Program-made: the position numbers and the translations under genes
The notes under the pieces: model-generated
Databases searched by the model: none
The model's input: only the letters and a program-made list of their open reading frames with translations
Told to the model about the DNA's origin: nothing
In this document: positions 24,864-32,842 of the stretch, piece after piece
How positions within the stretch are numbered: position 1 is the first letter of the stretch
Layout: each line of letters opens with the position of its first letter
Assembly: GCA_030550715.1 (NCBI GenBank)
Contig: JAUQOU010000023.1
Coordinates: 1 to 32,842, forward strand
Source: a bacterium
GTDB taxonomy: Bacteria > Calescibacteriota > Calescibacteriia > Calescibacteriales > Calescibacteriaceae
Length of the DNA stretch: 32,842 nt
Direction of reading: 5' to 3'

Positions 24864-25886
24864 TCACTTCATTGTTTCTTTTTTCCATCTTATCTTGTTT
24901 ATAAGTTCAACAAATTTTTTGTCTTCCCACATTCGTGAAGAGAAATATCTATCTCCTGAGTCAGGTAGTATCGTTACTATATTTATCTGGTCTTTTATTC
25001 CATTTGCGACTTCTTTTGCAAGGATTTCGCACGCTTTAAGGGACGCACCAGATGAAGCACCTACGAATAATCCCTCGCAAAGAGCTGTTATTCTTGCTGT
25101 CTGATATGCCTCCTCTGTCTTCACTCTTATATATAGGTCTGGAAAGTTTCTATCAAATATCTTTGGAATTACCGAGTAATTGGTGTTTCTCAAGCCCTCG
25201 ATACCGTGAATTGGTTCTTCTGGCTCAACCGCAACGATTTTTATAGAACTTTTGAGAGATTTTAATCTTTTTCCTACTCCCATTATCGTTCCACCGGTTC
25301 CAACTCCTGCCACGAAAAAGTCAATATTTCCGCCTGTATCTCTCCATATTTCCATTGATGTTGTTTCGTAGTGAGCTCTGGGGTTTTCGGGATTTGAGTA
25401 TTGGTCTGGTTTGAAATATTTATCTGGGTCTTTCTCATAAATTTTTAGGCATTCTGCCATTGCTCCGTCTGAACCTTCAAGAGGGTTTGTCAATATAATT
25501 TCTGCTCCAAGTATAGTGAGAATTTTGAGCCGTTCAAATGAGGCGTTTGAGGGGATGCAAAGTCGCAATCTTAGTCCCAGTGCTGCACATATCATTGCGT
25601 AAGCTATCCCGGTGTTTCCTGATGTTGAGTCAAGGACTATCTTTTCTCTTGTCAGTTTCCCTGACCTTATTCCTTCCTCTATCATGAACATAGCTGGTCT
25701 ATCTTTTACGGAACCGCCGGGGTTCAATCCTTCTACCTTCGCCCATATATCGACATTTTTTGGTATTTTGAGAAATTCTTTCAATCTTACGAGCTTTACA
25801 AGTGGTGTATTTCCTATTTTTGATATTATTGAGTATTTTTTCGCTTCTTCAAGGATTTTCAAAAGCTCATGATCTACATAATCCAT
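24864..25886 (-). CDS. Cysteine synthase, CysM-like PLP enzyme
   Basis: A fold-type II PLP enzyme of 340 aa that makes cysteine from an activated serine (O-acetyl- or O-phosphoserine) and a sulfur donor. Motifs are IGNTPLVKL, the Schiff-base Lys61 in GGSVKDRPA, the substrate loop STSGNTGIAYA, and the phosphate-binding GTGGTIMGVG. NPLEGSDGAMAECLKIYE and QYSNPENPRAHYETT resemble CysM and CBS-type enzymes more than CysK. The donor and substrate cannot be settled from sequence; no CysO-like carrier gene is nearby. It starts 36 bases after threonine synthase on the same strand, with GGAGG about 13 bases before the ATG. Confidence 0.88.
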   Translation of the reverse strand: MDYVDHELLKILEEAKKYSIISKIGNTPLVKLVRLKEFLKIPKNVDIWAKVEGLNPGGSVKDRPAMFMIEEGIRSGKLTREKIVLDSTSGNTGIAYAMICAALGLRLRLCIPSNASFERLKILTILGAEIILTNPLEGSDGAMAECLKIYEKDPDKYFKPDQYSNPENPRAHYETTSMEIWRDTGGNIDFFVAGVGTGGTIMGVGKRLKSLKSSIKIVAVEPEEPIHGIEGLRNTNYSVIPKIFDRNFPDLYIRVKTEEAYQTARITALCEGLFVGASSGASLKACEILAKEVANGIKDQINIVTILPDSGDRYFSSRMWEDKKFVELINKIRWKKETMK

Positions 25887-25922
25887 ATCAGGGGCTTTCC
25901 TCCGCTTTTGAGAAGTTTGTTT

Positions 25923-27191
25923 TTATTGTTTAAATTTTGCCAAATCATTTTTGAATGCTTCTTCAAATCTCTCAACATAAGGTTCTATGATTTTTATGGG
26001 GGGAACATATTCAGCTAATGCTTCTTGTGTTTTCAATCCGTTCCCGGTGAGAGATATGAGAACGCTATCTGACTTTGATATTTTTCCTGATTCAAGTAAT
26101 CTTATGAATGCACCGAAGGTGACTCCACCCGCGGTTTCGGTAAATATTCCTTCTTTTTCTGCGAGTATTTTTATTGCTGATATTATTTCCTGGTCTGATG
26201 GACATTCTGCCCATCCTCCTGATTCTCTTATTACTTTTGCTGCGTAGTATCCATCCGGAGGGTTGCCTATTGCGAGGGACTTTGCTATTGTTTTTGGTTC
26301 TTTCACGGGGGTGAATATTGAAAGTCCCTTCTTTACCGCGTTGACTATTGGGGCGCATCCCTCTGGTTGAGCTCCATACATTCTTGTATCAACTTCTTTG
26401 AGAAGTCCTATTGTTTTGAACTCCTGAAATGCTTTCCATATTTTTGTTATGAGAGAGCCCCCTGCCATGGGAACTACTATATGATCTGGCAATCTGAAAG
26501 AGAGTTGTTCAGCTATTTCAAATCCGTAGGATTTAGAACCTTCTGAGTAGAACGGTCTTATGTTTATGTTGACGAAAGCTATTTTATATTTTTCTGCTAT
26601 TTCTGCGCACAGACGGTTGACATCGTCGTAGCTTCCTTTTATTCCTATCACCTCAACTCCGTATATTGATGATGCGAGGATTTTTGTAGGTTCAAGGTCG
26701 TAGGGTATGAAGATGAAAGCTTTCATTCCATATATTGAGGCGATTGCTGATACTGAGTTTGCAAGGTTTCCAGTTGATGCGCATGCTACCGCATTGAAAC
26801 CAAATTCTTTTGCCTTCTTTACAGCAATCGCTACGACTCTATCTTTGAAAGAAAGGGTCGGAAAATTCACTCCGTCGTTTTTTATCCATATCTCTTTGCA
26901 GGCGAAGTATTTTTCAAGGTTTTTTGCTCTGAAAAGTGGGGTGAATCCGACATCATAGACCACCGGGTCACCATCTATTGGCAGGAGCTCCCTATATCTC
27001 CACATGTTCGGTTTTCTTGATCTCAGCATGCTTTTTGTGAGTTTTATCTTTTCGTAGTCGTATTCTACTTCAAGTGGACCAAAGCATACTTCGCAGATGT
27101 GAATTGGAGCGATTTCATATTCTCTCTTACACTCTCTGCACCTCAGACATTTTACATAAGATTTCCCGTTTTTTTCGCTTCTCTTTCTCAC
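25923..27191 (-). CDS. thrC: Threonine synthase
   Basis: Threonine synthase converts O-phosphohomoserine to threonine with PLP. It has 422 aa. The N-terminus carries a zinc-ribbon-like Cys set, Cys18-x2-Cys21 and Cys33-x2-Cys36. The PLP lysine is Lys116 in TLSFKDR. ACASTGNLANSVSAIAS is the Asn/Ser loop, VVPMAGGSLITKIW the phosphate-binding glycine stretch, and SLTGNGLKT is the typical C-terminal signature. The start is GTG, supported by GGAGGAG upstream (about 27199-27206). It is the first gene of a two-gene unit with the CysM-like enzyme, both from the same fold family. No regulatory RNA was seen in front of it. Confidence 0.93.
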   Translation of the reverse strand: MRKRSEKNGKSYVKCLRCRECKREYEIAPIHICEVCFGPLEVEYDYEKIKLTKSMLRSRKPNMWRYRELLPIDGDPVVYDVGFTPLFRAKNLEKYFACKEIWIKNDGVNFPTLSFKDRVVAIAVKKAKEFGFNAVACASTGNLANSVSAIASIYGMKAFIFIPYDLEPTKILASSIYGVEVIGIKGSYDDVNRLCAEIAEKYKIAFVNINIRPFYSEGSKSYGFEIAEQLSFRLPDHIVVPMAGGSLITKIWKAFQEFKTIGLLKEVDTRMYGAQPEGCAPIVNAVKKGLSIFTPVKEPKTIAKSLAIGNPPDGYYAAKVIRESGGWAECPSDQEIISAIKILAEKEGIFTETAGGVTFGAFIRLLESGKISKSDSVLISLTGNGLKTQEALAEYVPPIKIIEPYVERFEEAFKNDLAKFKQ

Positions 27192-27308
27192 TTTCTACTC
27201 CTCCTTTTTTACGAAATTGAAAGAATATTTAATTATTTTGGTATTAGAAATCGCATACTTCAAAAATATCTTTTCGTTATAAAAGCTCCTTGGGATTTTT
27301 GAATGTTT

Positions 27309-28994
27309 TTAGCTCATCTTTCCTTGAATTTTTTTGAGTTCTCTTTTCAGTATTTTTCCGGATGGAGTTATGGGGAGTTCATCAACAAATTCCCATTCTC
27401 GGGGTATTTTGTATCCCGCGATTTTTGACCTGAGAAATTCTTCAAGTTCTTTTTCTGTTGTAGAAAATCCCTTTTTCAGCACAACAAACGCTTTGACTCT
27501 TTCGCCCCATTTTTCATCTGGAACACCTACAACTGCGCAGAGTTTTACAGCAGGATGCTCATATAATGCCGACTCTATCTCCGCTGGATATATATTCACT
27601 CCTCCGCTTATTATCATATCTTTTTTCCTGTCAGTTATGTAAAGGTATCCTTCCTCGTCTATTTTTCCTATGTCTCCTGCTGATATGAATCCATCTTTTA
27701 CCCACTGTTTTGTATATTCTTCATCTTTGTAGTATCCACGCATCATGAATGGGGACTTGACAAATATTTCTCCTACTTTGTTTGGGGGGCATTCGTTTCC
27801 GTCTTCATCTATTATTTTTATTCTTGTGAGCGGGTATATTTTTCCTACGCTTTCTGCTTTCTTTGGAATATCGTGAGGTTTTAAGATAGAGTTTATGCTT
27901 GTTTCAGTTGAGCCGTAGAACTCGTATAAGATCGGACCGAACTCTTCTGTGAATCTTTTCTTGAGGTGTGGTGATAAAAACGCTCCACCGCATATCACCT
28001 TCTTTAAGCTTTTGAGGTCATCTTTTCTGATTTCAGGGAGGTGCTCCAGAATTTCTGAAATTATGTATGGTACTACGAAGGTTGTGGTAGCTTTGTGTTC
28101 TGATACTGCTTTTACAAATCTTTCTACTCTGAACTTTTTTTCTATTATTATAGTTGCGCCAAGTGTGAGGTGGAGTTGAGCGAAGAACAGAGGGGCAGAG
28201 TGGTATAGTGGGCATACGACAAGGTGTCTATCGTTTTTGCTTATTCCGAATTCGTATCCAGCGGTAGCTATAAACAAAAATGCGTTAAGAGCTTTTAAAG
28301 GTCTGTAAGCTCCTTTTGGTTTTCCCGTTGTTCCAGAGGTATAAATTATCATTTTGCTTTTGCTTGCGGGAGGAATTTTTATTCTTATTTGTGATTTCAA
28401 TCCCTCTTCAATCGCCTTCTCATACGAGGACATCTCTTTTGAGCTTTCTTTTATTTCAAGCTCTATCTTGTATTTTCCGCTCTTTTTGACCTCTTCTTCT
28501 ACTTCTTCGTGGTATATAACTATTTGACACTCTGAGTTTTCCATTATGTATTTTATCTCTTGTGATTTTAGTCGGTAGTTTACCGGGATAAAGTGAGCCC
28601 TTATAAGATTTGAAGCTAACCATATTTCAGGTGCTTCTGGTGTGTTGGGAGATATGAGGGCGATTTTATCTTTTTGTGATACTCCGTTTTTGATTAGGAA
28701 CTTTGCAAGCGCGAGCGCTCTTTCAAAAAGCTCTTTGTGAGATTTTACTCCTCCTTCCCATATTACGGCTGGCTTTTCCCCTCTTTTTTCCGCCTGCCTT
28801 CTTATTGGCTCTATATCTCCTAATATCCCCTTTGTGAGGTTTATTAAAAAGTCCTTATAGTTAGAATCGTTCTCTTTTATGAACCAGTCAAGGACTTTGA
28901 AAGAATATATCACATCTTGTATGTTTTCCTTTATGTTATTGAATTTATGCTTTATTTTCTCGGCTCTCTCTATCATTGATTTTGCCTCACTCAT
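27309..28994 (-). CDS. AMP-dependent acyl-CoA synthetase/ligase
   Basis: An adenylate-forming ligase of 561 aa that activates a carboxylic acid (probably a fatty acid) to acyl-CoA via acyl-AMP. Core motifs: MIIYTSGTTGKPKGA (P-loop-like), FYGSTET, FISAGDIGKIDEEGYLYITD, RKKDMIISGGVNIYPAEIE, and PITPSGKILKREL with the C-terminal catalytic lysine. About 60 residues of charged helix precede the usual start of the adenylation domain. The chain length of the substrate cannot be told. It is divergent from an acyl-CoA dehydrogenase, with a palindromic site in between, which fits a beta-oxidation role. Confidence 0.9.
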   Translation of the reverse strand: MSEAKSMIERAEKIKHKFNNIKENIQDVIYSFKVLDWFIKENDSNYKDFLINLTKGILGDIEPIRRQAEKRGEKPAVIWEGGVKSHKELFERALALAKFLIKNGVSQKDKIALISPNTPEAPEIWLASNLIRAHFIPVNYRLKSQEIKYIMENSECQIVIYHEEVEEEVKKSGKYKIELEIKESSKEMSSYEKAIEEGLKSQIRIKIPPASKSKMIIYTSGTTGKPKGAYRPLKALNAFLFIATAGYEFGISKNDRHLVVCPLYHSAPLFFAQLHLTLGATIIIEKKFRVERFVKAVSEHKATTTFVVPYIISEILEHLPEIRKDDLKSLKKVICGGAFLSPHLKKRFTEEFGPILYEFYGSTETSINSILKPHDIPKKAESVGKIYPLTRIKIIDEDGNECPPNKVGEIFVKSPFMMRGYYKDEEYTKQWVKDGFISAGDIGKIDEEGYLYITDRKKDMIISGGVNIYPAEIESALYEHPAVKLCAVVGVPDEKWGERVKAFVVLKKGFSTTEKELEEFLRSKIAGYKIPREWEFVDELPITPSGKILKRELKKIQGKMS

Positions 28995-29045
28995 TATATT
29001 TTAATGCTTTAATTTTGCTTTTTGTCTTGAAAATCAAAGGAATTT

Positions 29046-29063
29046 TTTGAACAGTTGTTCAAA
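29046..29063. promoter_or_regulatory. 18-bp palindromic operator between acyl-CoA ligase and acyl-CoA dehydrogenase
   Basis: TTTGAACA-GT-TGTTCAAA has perfect 8-bp arms and a 2-base spacer. It lies in the 136-base divergent intergenic region. The size and symmetry suit a TetR-family regulator such as those controlling fatty-acid degradation. The regulator gene is not in the window. Confidence 0.6.
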
Positions 29064-29112
29064 TTTTTGTAAATTTTAAAATTGCTGATTTGAATTTGTA
29101 AGATAGAGTTGA

Positions 29113-29121
29113 AGGAGGTGA
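29113..29121 (+). promoter_or_regulatory. Consensus Shine-Dalgarno of the acyl-CoA dehydrogenase
   Basis: AGGAGGTGA lies nine bases before the ATG at 29131. It is the strongest ribosome-binding site in the window, where many genes have none. Confidence 0.85.
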
Positions 29122-29130
29122 AAATATAAG

Positions 29131-30318
29131 ATGAATTTTGCTTTTCAACCGGAAATTGAAATGGCAAAAGAAACCGCAGAAAAAATACACAAAAAGTTTG
29201 AAGGCAGAAGAAAAGAACTCTTTGAGAAGATAAGAAGAAACGAATTCGTTCAGGAGATATGGGATGAACTTGCAAAAGCTGGATTTTTGGGCTCTATCGT
29301 TCCGCATGAATACGGTGGAACAGGAATAGGTCTGCTCGGAAGCGCCGTAGCTATGGAGGAGCTCGCAAAATACGGAATAGGAAATGCTCTGTTTGTCCTT
29401 ACAATCTGTGCGGAATCTTGCATCATCAGAAACGGAAGTGAGCAGATCAAAAGAAAGTTTTTGCCTGCTATGGCTGAGGGAAAAATAAAATGCGCTCTTG
29501 GAGTAACGGAACCAGAAGCAGGAACAAACACATTCAGAATAAAAACATTCGCTGAAAAGAAAAACGGAAGATACATAATAAACGGAGAGAAAACATATAT
29601 AACCGGTGCAGATGTTGCAGATTACATACTTCTTGTAACAAGAACAATACCTTACTCCGAGCTTTCAAAAAAGGGGCTTCCGAAAATGTACGGACTTTCT
29701 CTCTTTATGGTTGATCTGAAATCAAAAGGTATAAAGATGCACAAACTAAACACAAGGGGGATAGAGGGAATGAACCAATTCACTATCTTCTTTGAAGATG
29801 TTGAAGTTCCTGAGGAGAACCTTGTTGGTGAGGAGAATCAAGGAGTTTTTGTTATGTTCAACGGTTTGAATCCAGAGAGAATTCTTGCGGGAGCGAGTGC
29901 TGTTGGTTTGAGTGAGTTCTGCTTAAAAAGAGCGGTTGAGTACGCAAATCAAAGGTGTGTTTTTGGTGAAAGACCTATTGGGAGTTACCAGGCGATACAG
30001 CATCCTCTGGCTGATGTCAAGATAAGACAGGAAGCGGTCAGATTAGTTGTGTATAAATCTGCTTGGGCTTATGATAACAACCTCCCACCGCAGGAGGTTA
30101 TGTTTCTTGCTAACTCTGCAAAATACCTTGCAGCGGAGCTTTTGCTTCAGGCAGTTGATAGAGCAATACAGACATACGGTGGTGCCGGTTTTGTCGAAGA
30201 TAACTTTTTCATAATTCTGTGGGATTCGGCGCGACTTTTGAAGACCGCTCCCATATCAAATGAAATGATTTTGAACCTCACAGCTGAACATGTTCTTGGA
30301 TTGCCGAGATCATACTGA
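29131..30318 (+). CDS. Acyl-CoA dehydrogenase family flavoprotein
   Basis: An FAD enzyme of 395 aa introducing the alpha-beta double bond in an acyl-CoA. The N-terminal helical domain includes LAKAGFLGSIVPHEYGGTGI. The beta domain has CALGVTEPEAGTNTFRIKT and INGEKTYITGADVADY. The C-terminal helical domain shows RCVFGERPIGSYQAIQHPLADVK (split here for reading) and IQTYGGAGFVEDN. The position of the medium-chain-type catalytic Glu (usually EGT near the end) is occupied by API. Glu249 in LNPERILAG aligns with the isovaleryl/long-chain-type catalytic Glu instead. It ends LGLPRSY. Substrate is unknown. It is divergent from an acyl-CoA ligase. Confidence 0.92.
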   Translation: MNFAFQPEIEMAKETAEKIHKKFEGRRKELFEKIRRNEFVQEIWDELAKAGFLGSIVPHEYGGTGIGLLGSAVAMEELAKYGIGNALFVLTICAESCIIRNGSEQIKRKFLPAMAEGKIKCALGVTEPEAGTNTFRIKTFAEKKNGRYIINGEKTYITGADVADYILLVTRTIPYSELSKKGLPKMYGLSLFMVDLKSKGIKMHKLNTRGIEGMNQFTIFFEDVEVPEENLVGEENQGVFVMFNGLNPERILAGASAVGLSEFCLKRAVEYANQRCVFGERPIGSYQAIQHPLADVKIRQEAVRLVVYKSAWAYDNNLPPQEVMFLANSAKYLAAELLLQAVDRAIQTYGGAGFVEDNFFIILWDSARLLKTAPISNEMILNLTAEHVLGLPRSY

Positions 30319-30347
30319 GAAATTTTGAATAGCTCTTGAGAACTTTC

Positions 30348-32249
30348 TTATCTCATAAAAATCAGTATCTTATCTATGTCTTGAATTACGCATAGAGGGA
30401 ATTTATATTTTAGCGTGAATCCAATGAATTTTTGCGATATAACTCTTGTATGCTCAAAGAATTTCTCTTCAATTGTAAATGATTGTAATTTTATGAATGA
30501 GAATTCGTCCCCGTAGCAGGTCCCTCCTTCCCAGCATCTTGTATCATCTGTAAAAATCATAAAAAATATTTGCGGGGAGATTATGAAGTATCTATATGAT
30601 AGAACCTTTGAGTTTGGAAAAAAGTAATTTTGTGATTTATCTGAGAAAACGAAGAAGATCAATCTATCAGGTCCTTTTGATACTATCAATACTTCGTTCT
30701 GAGATGACGAGAAATCTATCGGCTCTCCTGAAAAGTATCCGGTGAAATTTTTTGTGAGATTTATACCATCAAATAGAAATCCCGCTATCTTATCTCTTTC
30801 GTAAAATGCGATAAGTTTTTTGTTCCCTGATGATTTTATGAATATGTTTTTTAGTTTTTGGACCGCAAATGTTTTTTCTGTTTCTGCTGATTGCGATATA
30901 CTTATGATGCTTGCAACTACTGTGTTTGAATCTTTATAAGTTGGTTCGTAGTATGCGAAAATCTTGCTTTCGCTCAAAGGTATATATTTCAAAGAATTTA
31001 CGGCTATCTTGGGTAAAGGTAGAATTACTTCTTTTAGTTCTATGTTTTTATCAACTGTAAGCTTTATTATTTTGAGCTTTATATTCAGAAGGTTATCTGC
31101 TCCCAGCTTGAAAAAAATTATGTCTCCTTTATCGTTTGTAAGGATCTGGTCAAATGTGATATCTGTTATCTTTTTTGTGAAACTTTCAGATGAATACTTC
31201 TCTGATATAGAAAATATTCCTGTCCCATCAGAAGTTGAAGAAGCGAAGATTATTTCATCTCTTTTTCCTTCGGGTTGGTAGTAGAAGAAGCAGGGTGAGG
31301 GTAGAGGAATCTCTTCTATGTTTTTCTCGGATTTAGATATAGCGAATATTTTTGAGCATGTTGAGTCAAAGAATATGTAGCGTTCTGGACTTTCTATATA
31401 CGCATCGCTTATCAGGGTACTGCTTATTTTACCGTAATCTTGCGAGGTATTATTTTCTGATATCTCAATCAACCTGAGTTCAGAAAGAGCTTTTATAACT
31501 ATCAGGTATTTATCTCCTATTTTTATGCTTTGTATGATTTCAACTTTTTCCGGAAGAAAAGAGTTTTGAGATACGGAGAGTGAAAAGACGGTTGAGGGTT
31601 CTGAGAAAGAATTGCTTTGCGGGTAAAAGTCAAAAGATATTATGTTGTTTCCAGATGTGGCAAAGAATTTTATTTTCTCGTCTTCGTCGTAAATTTGCGT
31701 TTTTCCGAGCTTTGGTATGGTTTTTTGAGCTACCTGCTTCCATCTTCTCATCATGTGTTCAGAACCTTCAAACTTCGCGATATAGACCTTTTTAGTTATG
31801 ACCTGTGTTATATCTTGTGGGAAGTCGCTTAGTAATGCGATTTTTAGGTAAAACAAACCTTCTATTTGCGATGGTATGGAAACGGAGAGTGAGTATTCTT
31901 GTTCTCCCAAGCAGGTGATTTGATTCGGATACGTTTCTACTGGGTTTTGATTTTTTTCATCTGATATTTCTGCTGATACGCTTATTTTTCTTGGGAAATC
32001 GGGACACGAAAGCTTGAGGGAGATTTGAAGTTCGGTTCCAGATGCAAAGAAAGTCAGATTTTGAGGGTAATTCATTTTTATCTCTTTTATTGATATTCTT
32101 TTTTCTACTATTTTGTCATCTGATATAGGTGGTTCAATTTCTACTTTTTTGGGTTTCTCACATGAATGAAGAGTAAAAGCAAAAATTAGAAAAGGTAGGA
32201 GGTGAAGATGGTAAAGATGAATTATTTTCTTTGTGTCAAACATGAACAT
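30348..32249 (-). CDS. Large lipoprotein of unknown function
   Basis: A lipoprotein of 633 aa with signal segment 10-29 and lipobox FTLHSC (Cys30). I do not recognise a family. Residues about 50-155 look like an Ig-type beta-sandwich (repeated short strands, two Cys in SLKLSCPDF and NQITCLGE). From about 190 onward, repeated four-strand-like units (for example FFATSGNNIISFDFYPQ, YIFFDSTCSKIFAISKSEKN, LIAFYERDKIAGFLFDG) suggest a beta-propeller. A Cys pair lies near the end in CWEGGTCYGD. The start may be the first or third codon, both ATG. It is convergent with the acyl-CoA dehydrogenase. Confidence 0.7.
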   Translation of the reverse strand: MFMFDTKKIIHLYHLHLLPFLIFAFTLHSCEKPKKVEIEPPISDDKIVEKRISIKEIKMNYPQNLTFFASGTELQISLKLSCPDFPRKISVSAEISDEKNQNPVETYPNQITCLGEQEYSLSVSIPSQIEGLFYLKIALLSDFPQDITQVITKKVYIAKFEGSEHMMRRWKQVAQKTIPKLGKTQIYDEDEKIKFFATSGNNIISFDFYPQSNSFSEPSTVFSLSVSQNSFLPEKVEIIQSIKIGDKYLIVIKALSELRLIEISENNTSQDYGKISSTLISDAYIESPERYIFFDSTCSKIFAISKSEKNIEEIPLPSPCFFYYQPEGKRDEIIFASSTSDGTGIFSISEKYSSESFTKKITDITFDQILTNDKGDIIFFKLGADNLLNIKLKIIKLTVDKNIELKEVILPLPKIAVNSLKYIPLSESKIFAYYEPTYKDSNTVVASIISISQSAETEKTFAVQKLKNIFIKSSGNKKLIAFYERDKIAGFLFDGINLTKNFTGYFSGEPIDFSSSQNEVLIVSKGPDRLIFFVFSDKSQNYFFPNSKVLSYRYFIISPQIFFMIFTDDTRCWEGGTCYGDEFSFIKLQSFTIEEKFFEHTRVISQKFIGFTLKYKFPLCVIQDIDKILIFMR

Positions 32250-32405
32250 CTTTAAAAAATTTATTAATTTTTGCTGATATAGGTAAAATCTTTGTTTGAA
32301 ATGCGGTTATTGTGCTTTGTTTTTCTTCTTTTTAACCCGAAAACTTAAATTCAAAACGAAAAGAATTTAGAACAAAATACAAAATGTCTTTGAATTAATT
32401 AAATC

Positions 32406-32842
32406 ATGCAAAGGTTTGATATAACTCTAAAAGACCTTTTTGCAGGAGTGGAAGAAGAAATACTCCACCTCTGCGGAATAGAAGATATAAAGATTGAAAA
32501 AGTTGAAAACGTTGAACTTCAACATGTGAGACAGAAAAGAGTTGATAAGCTGTTTTCAGGCAAATACAAAGATTTAGATACGGTCATAAACTTTGAGTTT
32601 CAGACCAGATTGACAAAGGAATTTCCTTTGAGGTTGCTCTCATACTACGCAGAGATAAAAAATCTTTTTCCAGATAAATTGGTAATTCAGATTGTTTTCA
32701 CTTTTTCCGCACAACAAAAGCTGATTCAAGACATTACCTTTGAGGAAAAGACCGATTTTGGAGGGATAAGTTTTTCATGCAAAGTTATAGACCTGACGAA
32801 GATTTCTTTTTATGATTATATGAATGTTCCGGAGCCGAAGGT
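32406..32842 (+). CDS. Rpn-type PD-(D/E)XK nuclease/transposase-related protein, 3'-truncated by window edge
   Basis: An open frame starting MQRFDITLKDLFAGVEEEIL that runs off the window with 145 complete codons. DKLF, then DTVINFEFQT, is the D...(E)xQ core of PD-(D/E)XK proteins of the Rpn/PDDEXK-transposase group, followed by LLSYYAEIKNLFP, their typical helix. Members act as recombination-promoting nucleases or are remnants of mobile elements. This frame appears intact, but its C-terminal half is unseen. No Shine-Dalgarno is visible. The 156 bases before it are AT-rich, with no clear element. Confidence 0.75.
   Translation, partial: MQRFDITLKDLFAGVEEEILHLCGIEDIKIEKVENVELQHVRQKRVDKLFSGKYKDLDTVINFEFQTRLTKEFPLRLLSYYAEIKNLFPDKLVIQIVFTFSAQQKLIQDITFEEKTDFGGISFSCKVIDLTKISFYDYMNVPEPK

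Overview
The window reads as chromosome of a low-GC, Gram-negative bacterium. The outer membrane is indicated by a type II secretin, an outer-membrane beta-barrel protein, several lipobox lipoproteins and a UDP-sugar oxidoreductase of a kind often found with lipid A genes. Two secreted proteins have architectures I associate with Myxococcota and related deep lineages: a fibronectin/CFI-box/beta-barrel protein and a MopE-like metal-binding plus RCC1 lipoprotein. Lys/Glu-rich proteins and a topoisomerase I with reverse-gyrase-like motifs hint at a thermophile. I cannot name a taxon from the sequence alone. Genes are tightly packed, and only a few have a clear Shine-Dalgarno sequence.

Layout. 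1-2.7 kb: the 3' part of lgt, then mraY followed by a SPOR-domain protein on the minus strand (envelope and peptidoglycan). 2.7-6.7 kb: the FN3/CFI-box/beta-barrel protein, a FlgT/CsgG-like lipoprotein and a Gfo/Idh/MocA oxidoreductase. 6.7-7.5 kb: tRNA-Gln(CTG), tRNA-Ser(GGA) and smpB in one compact unit. 7.5-10.8 kb: carB. 10.8-15.2 kb: the MopE/RCC1 lipoprotein, a hot-dog dehydratase-like protein, an orphan TRAP-type DctP receptor and a PAP2 phosphatase whose 5' end looks frameshifted. 15.3-18.1 kb: the secretin gspD and an LppM-like lipoprotein.

18.1-20.8 kb is the most interesting part. A cobalamin riboswitch on the minus strand precedes an unrecognised beta-propeller lipoprotein gene and then cobT, which acts in assembly of the lower nucleotide loop of B12. 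The riboswitch looks translational: its L5 loop is complementary to the Shine-Dalgarno region. A 12-base copy of the ribosome-binding leader also lies inside the aptamer. Together these suggest a B12-repressed module containing an undescribed extracytoplasmic corrinoid- or cobalt-related lipoprotein.

20.8-27.2 kb: a trpG/pabA-type glutamine amidotransferase, topA, gspF, and a thrC-cysM pair of PLP enzymes. 27.3-30.3 kb: a divergent acyl-CoA ligase / acyl-CoA dehydrogenase pair with a perfect 8-2-8 palindrome between them, probably the operator of a fatty-acid regulator. 30.3-32.8 kb: a large lipoprotein of unknown function and the start of an Rpn-type PD-(D/E)XK nuclease that runs off the window. 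No gene-free stretch exceeds about 340 bases; the longest (20494-20829) holds the riboswitch and its promoter. I saw no CRISPR array, rRNA or insertion sequence.
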